A stretch of 8,421 bases of DNA, from assembly GCA_035507915.1 (NCBI GenBank), contig DATJNS010000292.1, positions 1 to 8,421 of the forward strand, written 5' to 3'. The notes under the pieces are model-generated. The model worked only from the letters and a program-made list of their open reading frames with translations, was not told the origin of the DNA and did no database searches. Shown one piece after another: positions 6,138 through 8,421 of the stretch. The translations under genes and the position numbers were made by a program. This DNA is from JACQAI01 sp035507915 (lineage in GTDB: Bacteria; Pseudomonadota; Alphaproteobacteria; Elsterales; Elsteraceae). How positions within the stretch are numbered: position 1 is the first letter of the stretch; each line of letters opens with the position of its first letter.

Positions 6138-8192
6138 ATGGCGCTCGATCCCATCACGCTCGAGGTGCTGACGCGCGCGCTGATCTCGGTGGTGCGCGAG
6201 ATGCGCGCGACCGTGTTCCGCACCGCCAAGTCGGTGGCGATCTACGAGGCACACGACTTCTCCTGCGGCCTGTTCGCGCCCGACAGCCAGGTGGTGGCGC
6301 AGTCGGAGGACATCGGCTCGCACATCCTGCCGCTGCCCTGGTCGGTGCGCGCCGCGATGGCGAAGTTCGGCGGGTCGATCGAGCCCGGCGACGTGATCCT
6401 GCTCAACGATCCTTATTCGGGCGGCACCCACCTGAACGACGTCACGATCATCTACCCGGTGTTCCAGGACGGCAGACTGGTCTTCTTCCCGGCGGTGCGC
6501 GAGCACTGGGCCGACGTCGGCGGCATGGTGCCGGGCAGCATGTCGGGCAAGGCGACCGACATCTATCAGGAAGGCATCCGGATTCCGCCGCTCAAGATCA
6601 TGGAGCGCGGCCGTCTCAACGAGGCGGCGCTGGAGCTGCTGCTCGCCAACATGCGGGTGCCCGACGAGCGGCTGGGCGATTTCCACGCCGGCATCGCGGC
6701 CTGCCGCGTCGCCGAGTCGCGCATCGGCGAGATCTGCGCACGCTACGGCGTCGACCAGCTGCTCGAAGCGGTGCGGCTCGATCTCGACCGCGCCGAGCAG
6801 CGCATGCGTGCCTGCATCCGCGGGCTGACCGACGGCGTCTACCGCTTCGAGGACTATCTCGAGACCTTCATCGGCGGCGCGTTCGAGCCGCTCTTGCTGC
6901 AGCTCGCGCTGACGATCGACGACGATCGCATGATCGCGGATTTCACGGGCACCTCGCCGCAGGTGCCGGTGCCGGTCAACTCGACCCTGGCGGTCACCGC
7001 GGCGGGGGTGTTCATCACCGTGAAGTCGGTGTTCGATCCCGATGCGCCGCTCAATCAGGGATCGTTCCGCCCGATCGACGTGATCGCGCCGCCGGGCACC
7101 ATCGTCAACGTGCAGCGCCCGGCGCCCGCCGGCTCGCACGGCGAGATCCGCAAGCGCGTGATCGCCGCCATGGTGGGGGCGCTGAGCCAGCTCGCCCCCG
7201 AACGCGTCGCCGGCGACCTGTGCCGCACCTCGTTCCACAACCTGATCGGCGGCTTCGACAAGCGCACCGGCCGCGAGTGGGTGCATTACGAATGGTCGGC
7301 CGGCGGCAACGGTGGTTTCCTCGAAGCCGACGGGCCGAGCGCGATGGCGACCATCGACTGGGGCGACCTCACCACCGTGCAACCGACCGAGGTGATCGAG
7401 TCGCGGCTGCCGCTGATCGTCGAGTACTCGCGGCTCGATCCCGACTCCGGCGGCGCCGGGCGTTCGCGCGGCGGGCTGTCGATGCGCCGAGGCATCCGCG
7501 TGACCACGCCCGACGCGGTCTATTCGCTGCTGTCCGACGGCGCGGTGGTGCCGCCGTTCGGCGTGCTCGGCGGCTTGAGCGGCGCGCCGGTCGCCACCTG
7601 GATCGAGCATCCCGACGGCACGCGCCACGCGTTCGACACGCCGGGCAAGGTCGCCGGCCATCCGGTGCCGGAGGGCGATCGGCTGGTGCTGCGCTCGGCG
7701 GGCGCGGGCGGCTACGGCGATCCGCTGGAGCGGGCCGCCGCGCGCGTCGCCGATGACGTGCGCGAAGGCTACGTCTCCCCCGACGCGGCGCGCGAGCTCT
7801 ACGGCGTCGTCCTGCGTGCGGACGGCACGGTCGACGACGGGGCGACCGCGCGGACCCGCGCACAGATCGCCCAGGCGCGTTTTCGCCTCGCCACGGTGCG
7901 CTGCGCCGACGGGTTCCGCACCGGCGCGGTCAGCCGGCACCGCATCTGTCGGCTCCATCCGGCCGACGCCGCAGCCGCCGGGTTCGCCGACGAGGATCTG
8001 ATCGAGCTCGACGCGCGCAAGGCCGCCCCGCTGCGCGCCTGGGTAGCGCGGGACGCCACGGTGGCGCAGGGCACCCTGCCGCTCGACGCGATCGGGCTCG
8101 ACATCCTGCGCGTCGCGGCCGGCGATCCGGTCGAGGTCCGCCTGGTGCGCCGATGCGCGCCCGGCGAGGTGCGGCGCGCTGCGGCGGAGTGA
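6138..8192 (+). CDS. hyuB: Hydantoinase/oxoprolinase family protein, HyuB subunit with extra C-terminal domain
   Basis: This 684-residue protein is the partner of HyuA. The core shows family signatures in order: DPITLEVL (4-11), HDFSCGLFAPDSQVVAQ (39-55), LNDPYSGGTHLNDV (89-102), REHWADVGG (121-129), DFTGTSPQ (268-275), NVQRPAPAGSHGE (324-336), GGNGGFLEADG (389-399) and GAGGYGDPLERA (522-533). HyuB proteins are usually about 520-600 residues and end soon after the last motif and a YGVVL segment (here 555-559). Here about 100 residues follow. Residues 603-624 and 646-667 align to each other without gaps, ending DLIEL and DPVEV, the pattern of a double-psi beta-barrel such as the CDC48/VAT N-domain. 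ATG 6138 is two bases after the hyuA stop, so translation is probably coupled. HyuAB should form one cytoplasmic complex for ATP-dependent ring opening or carboxylation; substrate unknown. Confidence 0.94.
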   Translation: MALDPITLEVLTRALISVVREMRATVFRTAKSVAIYEAHDFSCGLFAPDSQVVAQSEDIGSHILPLPWSVRAAMAKFGGSIEPGDVILLNDPYSGGTHLNDVTIIYPVFQDGRLVFFPAVREHWADVGGMVPGSMSGKATDIYQEGIRIPPLKIMERGRLNEAALELLLANMRVPDERLGDFHAGIAACRVAESRIGEICARYGVDQLLEAVRLDLDRAEQRMRACIRGLTDGVYRFEDYLETFIGGAFEPLLLQLALTIDDDRMIADFTGTSPQVPVPVNSTLAVTAAGVFITVKSVFDPDAPLNQGSFRPIDVIAPPGTIVNVQRPAPAGSHGEIRKRVIAAMVGALSQLAPERVAGDLCRTSFHNLIGGFDKRTGREWVHYEWSAGGNGGFLEADGPSAMATIDWGDLTTVQPTEVIESRLPLIVEYSRLDPDSGGAGRSRGGLSMRRGIRVTTPDAVYSLLSDGAVVPPFGVLGGLSGAPVATWIEHPDGTRHAFDTPGKVAGHPVPEGDRLVLRSAGAGGYGDPLERAAARVADDVREGYVSPDAARELYGVVLRADGTVDDGATARTRAQIAQARFRLATVRCADGFRTGAVSRHRICRLHPADAAAAGFADEDLIELDARKAAPLRAWVARDATVAQGTLPLDAIGLDILRVAAGDPVEVRLVRRCAPGEVRRAAAE

Positions 8193-8204
8193 CCCGGTCC
8201 GGCG

Positions 8205-8233
8205 CGCTCCCGGTTGTGCCGGGCGCGGTCTTT
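8205..8233 (+). terminator. Weak terminator-like hairpin after hyuB
   Basis: CCCGG (8209-8213) pairs with CCGGG (8219-8223) around TTGTG. A T-C mismatch and three further pairs (8205-8207 with 8225-8227) extend the stem. TCTTT follows at 8229-8233, a short and imperfect T-run. The hairpin starts 13 bases after the hyuB stop. It may end or attenuate the operon. The rest of the 137-bp gap to 8330 shows no convincing promoter. Confidence 0.4.
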
Positions 8234-8329
8234 GAATAACGTTCGGCCAACGGCAAAAGCGGCAGGCCGTGCCGTCGGGAGAGCCCCGATCGCCCCGACC
8301 TCGCCGCGCCCAACAGGGAGGATCCCCGC

Positions 8330-8421
8330 GTGCCTGCCAGCTACAAGATTCTGATTCTCGGCGCGTCCTACGGCTCGCTGCTCGGCGCCAAGCTCGCGAT
8401 GGCCGGGCATCACGTCACGCT
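8330..8421 (+). CDS. Ketopantoate-reductase-like NAD(P)-binding protein, N-terminal part (runs off the right edge)
   Basis: Thirty codons are visible from GTG 8330, preceded by AGGGAGG (8315-8321) with eight bases of spacing. The N-terminus is one Rossmann beta-alpha-beta start: YKILILGASYGSLLGAKLA (5-23), followed by AGHHVTL. This resembles 2-dehydropantoate 2-reductase and related 6-phosphogluconate-dehydrogenase-like proteins (usual start GAGxxGxxxGxxLAxxGHxVTL), but has GASYG where the classical enzymes have GAGAIG or similar. It follows hyuB in the same direction after 137 bases, so it may be a further oxidoreductase of the module or the start of a separate unit. The catalytic domain is outside the window, so opine- or glycerol-3-phosphate-dehydrogenase-like alternatives cannot be excluded. 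Confidence 0.75.
   Translation, partial: MPASYKILILGASYGSLLGAKLAMAGHHVT

Noticed and set aside
6002..7756. 584-codon open frame on the plus strand in another frame
   Set aside because: It overlaps the 3' end of hyuA and most of hyuB. The product is Arg-rich with no conserved domain.
5862..7958. 698-codon open frame on the minus strand
   Set aside because: It lies antisense to hyuA/hyuB, whose family motifs are continuous. The minus product is Arg/His/Asp-rich without recognisable domains, the usual shadow of a GC-rich gene.
8214..8242. Possible promoter TTGTGC with TAACGT 17 bases later before the last gene
   Set aside because: The -10-like box matches the consensus at only three of six positions and the -35 overlaps the terminator-like hairpin.

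Overview
The window is GC-rich, densely coding DNA. Its preferred codons end in G or C, Shine-Dalgarno sites are strong and purine-rich, and several starts are GTG. This points to a proteobacterium, most likely an alphaproteobacterium (Hyphomicrobiales or Rhodospirillales type) and less likely a betaproteobacterium. The taxon is inferred from composition and family content. No rRNA, tRNA, CRISPR array, transposase or phage gene was seen.

Layout: the left edge (1-254, minus strand) holds the N-terminal part of an MHS-type major facilitator transporter. A divergent intergenic region of about 170 bp follows, rich in inverted repeats. Rightward genes are then: a TauD/TfdA-type Fe(II)/2-oxoglutarate dioxygenase (428-1285); a 115-bp gap with a strong GC hairpin; an amidohydrolase-2 (TIM-barrel) hydrolase (1401-2228); an atypical short-chain dehydrogenase (2230-3078); a D-2-hydroxyacid dehydrogenase (3111-4079); and the HyuA and HyuB subunits of a hydantoinase/oxoprolinase-type enzyme (4120-6135 and 6138-8192). 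After a 137-bp gap with a weak terminator-like hairpin, a ketopantoate-reductase-like Rossmann protein begins (8330) and leaves the window.

The genes from 1401 to 8192 are separated by 1 to 41 bp and look like one operon. Together they read as an accessory catabolic or scavenging module for a small organic acid, lactam or amide. Uptake would be by the MHS transporter, oxidation by the dioxygenase, ATP-dependent ring opening or carboxylation by HyuAB, hydrolysis by the amidohydrolase, and oxidoreduction by the Rossmann enzymes. The substrate cannot be read from the sequence and no dedicated regulator gene lies inside the window.

The most unusual points are: an SDR whose glycine-rich cofactor motif is split by about 28 residues and whose YxxxK active site is altered; a HyuB with an extra C-terminal domain showing an internal two-fold repeat like a double-psi beta-barrel; and overlapping, mutually exclusive dyads abutting the transporter's ribosome-binding site.
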